The position numbers and the translations under genes are program-made. Below are positions 27,157 to 35,723 of a DNA stretch of 64,000 nt, one piece after another. Position 1 is the first letter of the stretch, and the number at the start of each line of letters is the position of its first letter. Source of the DNA: Flagellimonas meridianipacifica (GTDB taxonomy: Bacteria; Bacteroidota; Bacteroidia; Flavobacteriales; Flavobacteriaceae). The stretch spans positions 1,116,001-1,180,000 of the forward strand of contig NZ_PVYX01000001.1 in NCBI RefSeq assembly GCF_003001695.1, given 5' to 3'. A model generated the notes under the pieces. The model worked only from the letters and a program-made list of their open reading frames with translations. It had not been told where the DNA came from and searched no databases.

Positions 27157-27609
27157 TTACTCTGAAGCTTTCCCACTAATTGTTGCCAAAGCACCGGAAA
27201 TTTTTTCAGCTATAGGGTCTTTGTCGGTTATGCCATGGCGCTTCAATAAATACTCAGGGTCATTATAGGTCAAAAACACTTTTCCGTCTGCTTCCCATAT
27301 CAAAATCTTCTGGGGCAAATCAATGGCGATTGTTCTTGATGATTGCATTAATGGAGTGCCCAATTTGGGATTGCCGAATAGAATAAGTTTGGTTTTTGGT
27401 AGTTCTAAATCCACTCTTTTTGCGTTGCCAGTATGGTCCACTTCAGCTAGAATTCCAATATTCGGATTCGCATCCAAAGTCTTTTTGATGATTTCATAGG
27501 TGGACTCAAAGGAGTGATTGCTTGTTACTTGTATTAGTCCGTTGTTTGTTTCTTGACCGCTCATTTTACTTAAAATTAGTATTGAAAATAGGAGAACAAA
27601 GTTTCTCAT
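27157..27609 (-). CDS. Exported DUF302 protein
   Basis: A 150-residue protein with signal peptide (MRNFVLLFSILILSKMSGQ). The DUF302 core is visible in FESTYEIIKKTLDANPNIGILAEVDH, IFGNPKLGTPLMQ-type segment (LILFGNPKLGTPLMQ) and ALDLPQKILIWE-type strand (IAIDLPQKILIWEADGKV). DUF302 proteins form compact alpha/beta dimers, of unknown role, sometimes linked to metal or sulfur homeostasis. Divergent from the suf operon with an intergenic region of 182 bases. Confidence 0.88.
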   Translation of the reverse strand: MRNFVLLFSILILSKMSGQETNNGLIQVTSNHSFESTYEIIKKTLDANPNIGILAEVDHTGNAKRVDLELPKTKLILFGNPKLGTPLMQSSRTIAIDLPQKILIWEADGKVFLTYNDPEYLLKRHGITDKDPIAEKISGALATISGKASE

Positions 27610-27732
27610 GGGATATAAGTTAAAACCGTTTCAATTTGTTTAAAGATTGAATATTCATTGTAAAACAAAGCAGTAGTCGTAGAAAATAGAGAAACCTTAT
27701 TGAAAGATTCGTTATTATAATGTTAGGAAACC

Positions 27733-27762
27733 TTGTAGAACCCTACTTATACAGTATATTTG
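27733..27762 (+). promoter_or_regulatory. Promoter of the suf operon
   Basis: TTG at 27733-27735 and TATATTTG at 27755-27762 (exact TAnnTTTG) with 19 bases between them. The first gene starts at 27792. An imperfect Fur-type repeat (27769-27787) overlaps the expected transcription start. Confidence 0.75.
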
Positions 27763-27768
27763 TAAGCT

Positions 27769-27787
27769 ATTTAGAATGAATCCAAGC
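27769..27787. promoter_or_regulatory. Degenerate TTTAGA-N5-TCCAAG repeat at the suf transcription start
   Basis: ATTTAGA at 27769-27775, five bases, then TCCAAG at 27781-27786. Compared with the perfect palindrome at 50016-50034, the right half has two mismatches. Position over the start of transcription would suit a repressor, but the match is weak. Confidence 0.25.
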
Positions 27788-27791
27788 GATT

Positions 27792-28121
27792 ATGATTAAA
27801 GTTTCGGAAACAGCAAAGCGGAAAGTTGTAGCACTTATGACCGAAGAAGGTTTTGATTCAGACACGGATTTTGTTCGTGTAGGAGTCAAAAGCGGAGGTT
27901 GTAGTGGCTTATCATATGAACTAAAATTTGACAAAGCAGTCGGAGATACGGATAAATTGTTCGAGGACAATCAAGTGCGTATCATCGTGGACAAAAAGAG
28001 TTTCCTGTACCTAGTGGGTACCACTTTGGAGTATTCAGGAGGCCTTAATGGAAAAGGTTTTGTGTTCAATAATCCCAATGCCCAGCGCACTTGTGGATGT
28101 GGCGAGAGTTTTTCACTATAA
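27792..28121 (+). CDS. sufA: A-type iron-sulfur carrier (SufA/HesB family)
   Basis: A 109-residue A-type carrier that accepts or delivers Fe-S clusters. The three conserved cysteines are present in SGGCSGLSYEL (first) and CGCGESF at the C-terminus (second and third). Length is normal. First gene of the suf operon (sufA-B-C-D-S), 40 bases before sufB. In Bacteroidota this gene is annotated interchangeably as iscA, erpA or sufA; I use sufA from position. Confidence 0.93.
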   Translation: MIKVSETAKRKVVALMTEEGFDSDTDFVRVGVKSGGCSGLSYELKFDKAVGDTDKLFEDNQVRIIVDKKSFLYLVGTTLEYSGGLNGKGFVFNNPNAQRTCGCGESFSL

Positions 28122-28161
28122 AATGTTGATTGATTTCAATCGATTGACAAACAAATAAAAC

Positions 28162-29607
28162 ATGGCTTACACAGAAGAAGAGTTAAAAAAAGAACTGGAA
28201 ACCAAAGAATACGAGTATGGTTTCTACACAGATATAGAATCCGATACCTTCCCCAAAGGTTTGAACGAAGAAATCGTCGTCGGAATTTCCAAGAAAAAAG
28301 AGGAGCCTGAATGGATGACAGAATGGCGTCTTGAAGCGTTTCGTGTTTGGAAGGAAATGGAAGAACCGGAATGGGCGAATGTCCATTATGAAAAACCCAA
28401 CTTCCAGGATATATCCTATTATTCTGCTCCCAACAAGAAGCCAAAATATAACAGTTTGGATGAGGTAGACCCTGAGCTCTTGGAGACCTTCAAGAAACTG
28501 GGTATTTCCTTGGATGAACAGAAAAAGTTGGCGGGCGTTGCCGTTGACATTGTTATGGATTCCGTATCCGTGGCCACAACCTTCAAGAAGACATTGGCGG
28601 AAAAAGGAATTATTTTCTGTTCCATTTCTGAAGCCATTCAAGAGCATCCAGAACTGGTAAAAAAATATATTGGGACAGTTGTTCCACAAAAAGATAACTT
28701 TTATGCTGCCTTGAATTCAGCGGTTTTCTCTGATGGATCGTTCTGTTATATTCCAAAAGGAGTGAGATGCCCTATGGAGCTGTCCACTTATTTCCGTATC
28801 AATCAGGCGGGGACGGGACAGTTTGAAAGGACTCTTGTAATTGCTGACGAAGGAAGCTACGTGAGTTATTTGGAAGGTTGCACAGCTCCTTCGAGGGATG
28901 AAAACCAACTACATGCTGCGGTGGTTGAGCTTATTGCCTTGGATGATGCAGAAATAAAATATTCTACGGTGCAAAACTGGTTCCCTGGAGACAAGGAAGG
29001 AAAAGGAGGCGTTTTCAATTTTGTGACAAAACGAGGCCTTTGCGAGAAGAATGCCAAAATTTCGTGGACGCAAGTAGAAACAGGTTCCGCAGTAACCTGG
29101 AAATATCCTTCGTGTGTGTTGAAGGGTGACAATTCAATTGGTGAATTCTATTCCATTGCGGTCACGAACAATTTCCAGCAAGCGGATACAGGTACTAAAA
29201 TGATTCACTTGGGTAAGAATACCAAGAGTACTATAATTTCAAAAGGTATTTCTGCAGGACAATCCCAAAACAGTTATCGTGGACTGGTTCAGGTGAACAG
29301 CAGGGCGGAAAATGCTCGTAATTTCTCGCAGTGCGATTCCTTATTGATGGGTAATCGTTGTGGTGCGCACACTTTCCCCTATATCGAGACTAAAAATAAA
29401 TCGGCCCAAATAGAACATGAGGCGACCACCAGTAAAATTGGTGAGGACCAAATTTTCTATTGCAATCAAAGGGGCATCGACACGGAGAAGGCCATTGCAC
29501 TTATTGTAAATGGCTTTAGCAAGGAAGTACTCAACAAATTACCTATGGAATTTGCTGTAGAGGCACAAAAACTATTGGAAATAAGCCTTGAAGGTTCAGT
29601 AGGATAA
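28162..29607 (+). CDS. sufB: Fe-S cluster scaffold subunit SufB
   Basis: Core subunit of the SufBC2D scaffold on which clusters are built in the cytoplasm. The 481-residue protein has the N-terminal Bacteroidota-type helical region and the beta-helix core with [48 protein letters not shown] and the C-terminal [21 protein letters not shown] segment. Conserved cysteines in CTAP and PSC positions agree with cluster binding. 52 bases before sufC. Confidence 0.97.
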   Translation: MAYTEEELKKELETKEYEYGFYTDIESDTFPKGLNEEIVVGISKKKEEPEWMTEWRLEAFRVWKEMEEPEWANVHYEKPNFQDISYYSAPNKKPKYNSLDEVDPELLETFKKLGISLDEQKKLAGVAVDIVMDSVSVATTFKKTLAEKGIIFCSISEAIQEHPELVKKYIGTVVPQKDNFYAALNSAVFSDGSFCYIPKGVRCPMELSTYFRINQAGTGQFERTLVIADEGSYVSYLEGCTAPSRDENQLHAAVVELIALDDAEIKYSTVQNWFPGDKEGKGGVFNFVTKRGLCEKNAKISWTQVETGSAVTWKYPSCVLKGDNSIGEFYSIAVTNNFQQADTGTKMIHLGKNTKSTIISKGISAGQSQNSYRGLVQVNSRAENARNFSQCDSLLMGNRCGAHTFPYIETKNKSAQIEHEATTSKIGEDQIFYCNQRGIDTEKAIALIVNGFSKEVLNKLPMEFAVEAQKLLEISLEGSVG

Positions 29608-29659
29608 TTAAAAAAACAGGTAAAATCAGCATCTCAATAGAGTTGCCAATCATAGAACA

Positions 29660-30412
29660 ATGTTAGAAATAAAAGATTTACACGCAAGCATAGAGGATAA
29701 GAAAATCCTTAAGGGAATCAATTTAGAGGTGAATCCAGGTGAAGTGCACGCCATCATGGGACCAAACGGTTCAGGTAAAAGTACTTTGGCTTCGGTAATT
29801 GCAGGAAAAGAAGAGTTTGAAATAAAGAAAGGAAGCATTTCTTTGGATGGAGAAGATTTAGAAGAATTGGCCCCAGAAGAAAGAGCACACAACGGTATAT
29901 TCATGTCATTTCAATACCCTGTGGAGATTCCAGGAGTTTCGGTCACAAACTTTATCAAAACTGCCATAAACGAATCCAGAAAAGCGAGAGGTTTAGAGGA
30001 CATGCCCGCCAATGAGATGTTGAAGCTTATCCGTGAAAAGTCTGAACTTTTGGAAATAGACCGCAAGTTTTTGTCCCGTTCGCTGAACGAAGGTTTTTCT
30101 GGAGGTGAGAAAAAGCGTAACGAAATCTTCCAAATGGCCATGATGGAACCCAAGTTGGCCATTTTGGATGAAACGGATTCTGGATTGGATATAGATGCCC
30201 TTCGCATCGTGGCCAATGGAGTCAACAAATTGCGTAGCAAGGATAACGCTATTATAGTTATTACACATTACCAAAGATTGTTGGAATACATCGTTCCAGA
30301 CTACGTACATGTTTTGCATGATGGAAAAATAGTGAAGTCAGGTTCAAAAGAACTGGCTCTTGAATTGGAAGAGAAAGGGTACGATTGGCTAAAACAAGAA
30401 GCCGTTTTATAG
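29660..30412 (+). CDS. sufC: Fe-S assembly ATPase SufC
   Basis: A soluble ABC-type ATPase (250 residues) that drives conformational change in SufBCD. Walker A GPNGSGKSTL at ~residues 34-43, Q-loop SFQYP, signature-region SGGEKKRNEIFQ, Walker B LAILDETDSGLD, and the H-loop THYQR. The ABC signature has the SufC-specific form FSGGEKKRNE. 7 bases before sufD. Confidence 0.98.
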   Translation: MLEIKDLHASIEDKKILKGINLEVNPGEVHAIMGPNGSGKSTLASVIAGKEEFEIKKGSISLDGEDLEELAPEERAHNGIFMSFQYPVEIPGVSVTNFIKTAINESRKARGLEDMPANEMLKLIREKSELLEIDRKFLSRSLNEGFSGGEKKRNEIFQMAMMEPKLAILDETDSGLDIDALRIVANGVNKLRSKDNAIIVITHYQRLLEYIVPDYVHVLHDGKIVKSGSKELALELEEKGYDWLKQEAVL

Positions 30413-30419
30413 GAAAAAG

Positions 30420-31736
30420 ATGGATTTAAAAGATAAATTACTCTCTTCTTTTTTAGCCTTTGAAAGTAATGTGGATTTGGATAACCCAGTCCATGAGGTT
30501 CGTTCGGAGGCCATAAAGAATTTTGAGAACAAAGGCTTTCCTTCCAAGAGGGAAGAAGCTTGGAAATACACATCCTTAAACAATCTTCAAAAGATAGATT
30601 TCAGCATTTTTCCCAAACAGGAAACTGCATTGGAATACAAGGATATCAAGAAATATTTCATTCATGAAATAGATACCTATAAGATTGTATTCATTGATGG
30701 AGTATACAGCTCCTACCTTTCCGAAACCACACATGACGGGGTTGATGTTTGTTTGATGAGTGCAGCGCTTACCAAACCTCAATACCGTCAGGTTATTGAC
30801 GTCTACTTTAATAAAGTAGCTTCAAAAGATGAGTCTTTGACCAGTTTGAATACCGCTTTTAGCAAGGAAGGTGCGTATATCTATATTCCAAAAAATAAAA
30901 TGCCCAAAAAGCCTATTCAAATTTTACACTTGGCCACTGGGAATGAGGCAGCTTTGTTGTTGCAACCTAGAAATTTGGTCATTGCAGAAGAGAATGCAGA
31001 GGTTCAAGTTATTGAGCGTCACCAGAGCTTAACAGGGAATGAGGTTCTTACCAATTCGGTTACCGAAATATTTGCTGCCCAGGATGCGATTGTGGATTAT
31101 TACAAGGTTCAGAATGATGTGAGTACAGCATCATTGATTGACAACACGTATATCTCCCAGAAAGATAAAAGTGTAGTTCGTGTACATACTTTCTCGTTTG
31201 GAGGAAAACTGACCCGAAATAACCTGAACTTTTATCAAAACGGGGAGCGAATCGACTCTACCTTGAAGGGAGTGACCATTTTGGGTGAAAAACAGCATGT
31301 AGATCATCATACCTTGGTACACCACGCGCAGCCCAACTGTGAAAGTCACCAGGATTATAAAGGCATTTTTGGAGAGCAGTCAACGGGAGTCTTCAATGGT
31401 AAAATCATTGTGGACAAAATTGCTCAAAAGACCAACGCTTTTCAGCAGAATAACAATGTTTTGATTAGCGATAGGGCAACGGTGAACACCAAACCGCAGT
31501 TGGAAATCTTCGCGGATGATGTTAAGTGTTCCCACGGCTGTACAGTAGGTCAGTTGGATGAAGAAGCTCTTTTCTATTTGCAATCCCGAGGAATCCCAAA
31601 GAAAGAAGCTCAAGCTTTATTGATGTATGCTTTTGCCAATAATGTATTGGAAAGTGTACGTATCCCTGAATTAAAAACTCGTATCAATACGTTGATTGCG
31701 AATAAATTAGGGGTAAACCTTGGGTTCGACCTGTAA
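30420..31736 (+). CDS. sufD: Fe-S assembly subunit SufD
   Basis: Paralogue of SufB and third component of the SufBC2D complex (438 residues). The N-terminal helix region has REEAWKYTSL, typical of SufD, and the beta-helix core ends with FADDVKCSHGCTVGQLDEEALFYLQSRGI, which holds the interface His and Cys. Normal length. 18 bases before sufS. Confidence 0.97.
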   Translation: MDLKDKLLSSFLAFESNVDLDNPVHEVRSEAIKNFENKGFPSKREEAWKYTSLNNLQKIDFSIFPKQETALEYKDIKKYFIHEIDTYKIVFIDGVYSSYLSETTHDGVDVCLMSAALTKPQYRQVIDVYFNKVASKDESLTSLNTAFSKEGAYIYIPKNKMPKKPIQILHLATGNEAALLLQPRNLVIAEENAEVQVIERHQSLTGNEVLTNSVTEIFAAQDAIVDYYKVQNDVSTASLIDNTYISQKDKSVVRVHTFSFGGKLTRNNLNFYQNGERIDSTLKGVTILGEKQHVDHHTLVHHAQPNCESHQDYKGIFGEQSTGVFNGKIIVDKIAQKTNAFQQNNNVLISDRATVNTKPQLEIFADDVKCSHGCTVGQLDEEALFYLQSRGIPKKEAQALLMYAFANNVLESVRIPELKTRINTLIANKLGVNLGFDL

Positions 31737-31754
31737 TCCGTAAATTTTAGAGCT

Positions 31755-32987
31755 ATGGGAATGGTGCGGACGAGTTTGGATGTAGCTACTATCAGAAAGG
31801 ATTTCCCAATTCTAAATAGGGAGGTAAATGGAAGGCCTTTGGTCTATTTGGACAATGCGGCCACTTCCCAGACTCCTCAACAAGTCATTGATGTTATTGT
31901 GGACTACTACCATAACTACAATGCCAATATTCATAGGGGAGTGCATGCGCTTTCGCAAGAAGCTACAGATGCTTACGAGGAAGCAAGACAAAAAATCCAA
32001 AAGCATTTTAATATTGCCAAAGCCGATGAAGTAATATTCACTTCCGGGACGACACATGCCATCAATTTGGTCGCCAACGGTTTCTCTTCGTTCCTAAAGA
32101 CAGGAGATGAGATTCTGGTATCGGCTATGGAGCACCATTCGAATATTGTTCCCTGGCAGATGTTGGCTGAAAGAACTGGGGCGGTATTAAAAGTTATCCC
32201 AATGAACCAGAATGGGGAGTTGGTCATGGAACAGTTTCATGAATTGCTTTCTGAAAAGACCCAATTGGTTTTCTGTAACCATATTTCCAATGCTTTGGGA
32301 ACCATCAATCCTATTAAGGAAATTATTGATGCATCGCATGAGGTAGGTGCTGCTGTTTTGATAGATGGTGCTCAGGCTGCTCCTCATATTAAAGCGGATA
32401 TGCAGGCTTTGGATGTTGATTTTTATACCGTTTCAGCACACAAGTTATGTGGGCCAACAGGAGTGGGTATGCTTTATGGTAAGGAGGAATGGCTGAAAAA
32501 ACTGCCACCCTATCAAGGTGGTGGTGAGATGATTGCCGAAGTAACCTTTGAAAAAACTACCTATGCAGATTTACCTCATAAGTTTGAAGCTGGGACTCCG
32601 AATATTGCTGGTGGTATAGCCTTTGGGGCTGCTTTAGACTATCTGAACCAAATTGGTCTGGAAGCCATAGCACAGTATGAAGAAGAACTGTTGAAGTATG
32701 CTACCAAAAAGCTTTTGGACATTGAAGGATTAAAAATCTACGGTACTGCTGAAAAGAAAACCTCGGTGATATCATTCAATATTAAAGGGATACACCCTTA
32801 TGATATTGGTACAATTCTGGACAAGTTAGGGATCGCAGTGCGTACGGGTCACCATTGCGCACAACCCATTATGGATTTTTACCAAATCCCAGGCACGGTG
32901 CGAGCCAGTTTCAGTTTTTATAACACTAAGGAAGAAGTGGATACACTCGTGGAAGGGGTTAAAAGGGCCAGAAACATGTTGCTCTAA
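31755..32987 (+). CDS. sufS: Cysteine desulfurase SufS
   Basis: PLP enzyme of fold type I, group II, which takes sulfur from cysteine for cluster assembly. The 410-residue protein shows the PLP lysine in TVSAHKLCGPTG, the substrate-aspect region LIDGAQAAPHIK and the active Cys in RTGHHCAQPIM. SufE, its activator, is encoded 71 bases further. The first codons (MGMVRTS) include two possible ATG starts; the difference is two residues and does not alter the domain. Confidence 0.97.
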   Translation: MGMVRTSLDVATIRKDFPILNREVNGRPLVYLDNAATSQTPQQVIDVIVDYYHNYNANIHRGVHALSQEATDAYEEARQKIQKHFNIAKADEVIFTSGTTHAINLVANGFSSFLKTGDEILVSAMEHHSNIVPWQMLAERTGAVLKVIPMNQNGELVMEQFHELLSEKTQLVFCNHISNALGTINPIKEIIDASHEVGAAVLIDGAQAAPHIKADMQALDVDFYTVSAHKLCGPTGVGMLYGKEEWLKKLPPYQGGGEMIAEVTFEKTTYADLPHKFEAGTPNIAGGIAFGAALDYLNQIGLEAIAQYEEELLKYATKKLLDIEGLKIYGTAEKKTSVISFNIKGIHPYDIGTILDKLGIAVRTGHHCAQPIMDFYQIPGTVRASFSFYNTKEEVDTLVEGVKRARNMLL

Positions 32988-33013
32988 AGTGGAGTTATCT
33001 TTCCCTTAAAAGA

Positions 33014-33044
33014 TTGATTCGCTCTTACTCGAGTTGTACTTTTG
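33014..33044 (+). promoter_or_regulatory. Internal promoter before sufE
   Basis: TTG at 33014-33016 and TACTTTTG at 33037-33044 (exact TAnnTTTG) with 20 bases between, 14 bases before the sufE start at 33059. It implies that sufE-sufT-DUF2480 can be expressed separately from sufA-S. Confidence 0.65.
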
Positions 33045-33058
33045 AACAAAACTTATAA

Positions 33059-33481
33059 ATGGGCATAGCAGAAATTCAAGAAGAAATTATAGATGAGTTT
33101 TCCATGTTTGATGACTGGATGCAACGGTACGAGTACATGATTGAGCTTGGCAAATCACTTCCTCTAATCGATGAAGCTTACAAGACTGATGATAATATCA
33201 TCAAAGGATGTCAAAGCAAGGTTTGGGTACATGCCGAATTGGACGAAGACAAGCTTGTTTTTACTGCGGATAGTGATGCTATTATTACCAAAGGCATTAT
33301 TGCCATTTTGATACGTGCTTTTAGTCACCAAAAGCCACAGGATATTATTGATGCCAACACCGATTTTATTGATGAAATCGGATTAAAGGAACATTTATCC
33401 CCAACTAGGGCCAATGGGTTGGTAAGTATGATAAAGCAGCTGAAATTGTATGCCATTGCCTATCAAACCCAGTTAAACTGA
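33059..33481 (+). CDS. sufE: Cysteine desulfurase activator SufE
   Basis: Accepts persulfide sulfur from SufS and hands it to SufBCD. The 140-residue protein has the SufE core with the active Cys in IIKGCQSKVWVHA and the closing SPTRANGLVSMIKQLKLYA. Nine bases before the sufT-like gene. Size is typical. Confidence 0.95.
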   Translation: MGIAEIQEEIIDEFSMFDDWMQRYEYMIELGKSLPLIDEAYKTDDNIIKGCQSKVWVHAELDEDKLVFTADSDAIITKGIIAILIRAFSHQKPQDIIDANTDFIDEIGLKEHLSPTRANGLVSMIKQLKLYAIAYQTQLN

Positions 33482-33489
33482 GAAGAAAA

Positions 33490-33819
33490 ATGAGCGAAGA
33501 AATTGTAATAGATACCCAAGAATTGGGCGAAAAAATTGTCAAGGTCCTTAAAACTATTTATGACCCAGAAATTCCTGTGGATATTTATGAATTGGGACTT
33601 ATTTATGACGTTTTCGTAAATGAGGATAATGATGTTAAGATTCTAATGACCTTAACATCTCCTAATTGCCCCGTGGCAGAAACTTTACCTGTTGAGGTTG
33701 AGGAAAAGGTAAAATCTTTGGATGTTCTTAATGATGTAGAGGTCGAGATTACTTTTGACCCACCTTGGACCCAAGATTTGATGAGCGAGGAAGCGAAGTT
33801 GGAACTTGGACTTTTGTAA
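33490..33819 (+). CDS. sufT: SUF-associated MIP18/DUF59 protein (SufT-type)
   Basis: A 109-residue MIP18-family (DUF59) protein involved in Fe-S maturation. PEIPVDIYELGLIYDV and the conserved Cys in LTSPNCPVAETLP are visible, as is ITFDPPWTQDLMSEEAKLELG. In Bacteroidota this gene is a constant member of the suf locus. The longer N-terminal extension seen in Firmicutes SufT is missing. Confidence 0.93.
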   Translation: MSEEIVIDTQELGEKIVKVLKTIYDPEIPVDIYELGLIYDVFVNEDNDVKILMTLTSPNCPVAETLPVEVEEKVKSLDVLNDVEVEITFDPPWTQDLMSEEAKLELGLL

Positions 33820-33820
33820 A

Positions 33821-33883
33821 GTCATTCCGAACTTGTTTCGGAATCCGTTTAATTAAAAAGATTCCTGTTTTCACAGGAATGAC
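33821..33883. repeat. REP-like double-hairpin element within the suf locus
   Basis: A 63-base palindromic element. Its ends are GTCATTCC (33821-33828) and GGAATGAC (33876-33883). Inside lie two hairpins, ATTCCGAA/TTCGGAAT (33824-33844) and ATTCCTGT/ACAGGAAT (33861-33880). The second hairpin is three bases from the end of the unit. It fills the gap between sufT (ends 33819) and the DUF2480 start (33887) almost exactly. Such GTCATTCC...GGAATGAC repeats are common interspersed bacterial elements. Confidence 0.85.
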
Positions 33884-33886
33884 AAT

Positions 33887-34393
33887 ATGGAAGAAGAAAT
33901 AATAAATAGAGTAGCCCAAAGCAAATTAATCACCTTTGACCTTGAAGAACTTTATCAAGAGGGGGAACGTGTAACCCTCGATATCTCCCAATGGCTTTAT
34001 GAAGGGTTAATTTTGCGGGAAAAAGAGTTCCGTGCGCAATTGGAAGAAATGGATTGGACCACCTATCAGGATAAATATGTGGCGCTTACCTGTTCTTCGG
34101 ATGCCATTGTACCCGGATGGGCCTTTATGTTGGTAACCTCCAAATTGGCTCCCTTTGCCAAAAAAGTGGTTCAAGGTAATTTGGAAACCTTGGAAACTAC
34201 TCTATATCAAGAACAGCTTACCCAGTATAACTTTTCTGATTTTAAGGATAAGCCTATTATAATAAAAGGTTGCGCTAATAAACCTGTTCCTCAAAATGCT
34301 TATCTCATGGCCATTACCAAAATTCAACAACTAGCCAAAAGCGTTATGTATGGGGAGGCTTGCTCCGCTGTGCCTCTTTTCAAAAAGAAATAG
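33887..34393 (+). CDS. DUF2480 family protein
   Basis: A 168-residue Bacteroidota-specific protein. LITFDLEELYQEGERVTLDI, LREKEFRAQLEEMDWTTYQDKYVAL and IIIKGCANKPVPQNAYLMAI are the family hallmarks. Two Cys are present (CSSD and GCANK). Its constant place after sufE-sufT suggests a part in Fe-S assembly, but this is inference. The ATG lies three bases after a REP-like element, so its translation may be affected by that hairpin. Confidence 0.92.
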   Translation: MEEEIINRVAQSKLITFDLEELYQEGERVTLDISQWLYEGLILREKEFRAQLEEMDWTTYQDKYVALTCSSDAIVPGWAFMLVTSKLAPFAKKVVQGNLETLETTLYQEQLTQYNFSDFKDKPIIIKGCANKPVPQNAYLMAITKIQQLAKSVMYGEACSAVPLFKKK

Positions 34394-34496
34394 TCTTCTG
34401 ACCTGTTATTTCCTGGAATGATTAATTGATGTTCGATTAAATAGTCGTTAAAGTAAGGCATGTAGGCAAAAACTGTATTTTACGTGTGACATTTTT

Positions 34497-34504
34497 TATT
34501 TTTG
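34497..34504 (+). promoter_or_regulatory. -7 element before the DUF3078 gene
   Basis: TATTTTTG at 34497-34504 is an exact TAnnTTTG -7 element 25 bases before the ATG at 34530. No good -33 TTG is found at the usual spacing. Confidence 0.5.
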
Positions 34505-34529
34505 GGGTCTTAACACTAAACTCCATACT

Positions 34530-35465
34530 ATGAAACACATTTTATTTACTTGTTTGCTATGCCTGTCCCTAGTTCCCGTATTTGGGCAAAAGACAGCTGA
34601 GGAAATTAAAGCTGAAATGGGACCAAAAAAGGATTCAATTGCCGCAATTCAGGGTAGAGTCAATGCCCTTCAAGCCGAACTGGATGCCCTACCAGGTTGG
34701 AAAATTGGCGCTTTTGGAACCATAGGCGGAAGCATTTCAGAGTTCAATAACTGGTTTGCCCAAGGGATTCCCAACAACTCTTCGGGGAATATTGGGTTCA
34801 CCGTAAATGCCTTTGCCAATCTGCAGCAGGAAAAGTTCTTTTGGCGCAATGCAGCCAATGTCAATTTGGCTTGGGTAAAACTGGATGATGAGGACGACCC
34901 CACCGACGACAGTGGCTTTCGTGAGGCAACGGATGTCTTTAATATCTCTTCGCTTTATGGAAGAAAGTTGAGTGAAAAGTTTGCGATATCGGCCTTGGCC
35001 GAATACCGGACTACGCTTTTGAGCAATGTGAACAATCCAGGGTATTTGGATTTAGGTATTGGTGCCACCTGGACGCCCATTCCCGATTTGGTTGTTGTGA
35101 TTCATCCTCTTAACTACAACTTTGTATTCAGTGATGAGGATACCATCTTTGAATCGTCTGCCGGTGCAAAAATTGTTGCAGACTATACCCGAAAAATTGG
35201 TGCAATCAGTTTTAAGAGTAATCTATCCATGTTCCAAAGTTATGAGGATGGTGATTTAAGTAACTGGACCTGGACCAATTCTTTTGCTTACACATTATGG
35301 AAAGTGATTGGTGTAGGATTTGATTTTGGACTGAGAAACAACCGACAGGAAACCTTGAACTTTGTTCAGAATTTGGCACCCACTCCTGACCCGGATGCCA
35401 CGTTCGACTCCATTGATAATGAGCTACAAACGTATTGGACATTGGGTCTAAGCTATACCTTTTAA
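34530..35465 (+). CDS. DUF3078 outer-membrane-type protein
   Basis: A 311-residue exported protein. Signal peptide residues 1-19 (ending PVFGQ), then a helical coiled segment (KTAEEIKAEMGPKKDSIAA) and an amphipathic beta-strand-rich body, beginning GWKIGAFGTIGGSISEFNNWF and ending in LQTYWTLGLSYTF with a terminal Phe, as in outer-membrane beta barrels. The gene follows the suf locus in many flavobacteria. Function unknown. A strong terminator follows. Confidence 0.9.
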   Translation: MKHILFTCLLCLSLVPVFGQKTAEEIKAEMGPKKDSIAAIQGRVNALQAELDALPGWKIGAFGTIGGSISEFNNWFAQGIPNNSSGNIGFTVNAFANLQQEKFFWRNAANVNLAWVKLDDEDDPTDDSGFREATDVFNISSLYGRKLSEKFAISALAEYRTTLLSNVNNPGYLDLGIGATWTPIPDLVVVIHPLNYNFVFSDEDTIFESSAGAKIVADYTRKIGAISFKSNLSMFQSYEDGDLSNWTWTNSFAYTLWKVIGVGFDFGLRNNRQETLNFVQNLAPTPDPDATFDSIDNELQTYWTLGLSYTF

Positions 35466-35483
35466 TTGAAACAAAATAAAAAG

Positions 35484-35510
35484 AAAAGCCCTCCTTTTGG
35501 AGGGCTTTTT
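35484..35510 (+). terminator. Intrinsic terminator after the DUF3078 gene
   Basis: AAAAGCCCTCC and GGAGGGCTTTTT flank a TTTT loop (35484-35510), with the T-run forming the end of the stem. It lies 19 bases after the stop codon of the DUF3078 gene. Confidence 0.9.
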
Positions 35511-35520
35511 ATGTGGGGCG

Positions 35521-35723
35521 AATTTGGGGTTTTAAGCTTTTTATACCACAGTCTAAAGTAGGTTAAGCGTATGGAAGACTTGCGGCAACACTATCACTTA
35601 AAAACAATATGAAAATAGTTTTTCTGTGGTTTGTGCTTAAATTTTTGTTGTGAACCGCAAGAAAGTTGTGGTGGGAGAACCTAGAGCGGGTCGTTCGTCG
35701 AAGAAGTGAACCGATGGCCTGAA
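35521..35723. other. Unexplained structured intergenic sequence
   Basis: No convincing gene. Two pairs of inverted repeats interleave: ACCACAG (35545-35551) with CTGTGGT (35624-35630), and CTTGCGGCAAC (35579-35589) with GTTG-TGAA-CCGCAAG (35647-35661), a pseudoknot-like order. The last ~60 bases (35660-35720) are visibly richer in G and C than neighbouring intergenic DNA. Only very short open frames occur (13-19 codons). It could be a small RNA, a decayed gene fragment or a mobile-element remnant. Confidence 0.3.

Noticed and set aside
35571..35703. Tiny open frames of 13-19 codons in the hflX-side gap
   Set aside because: Too short, overlapping and without start context; reported only as part of an unexplained intergenic sequence.
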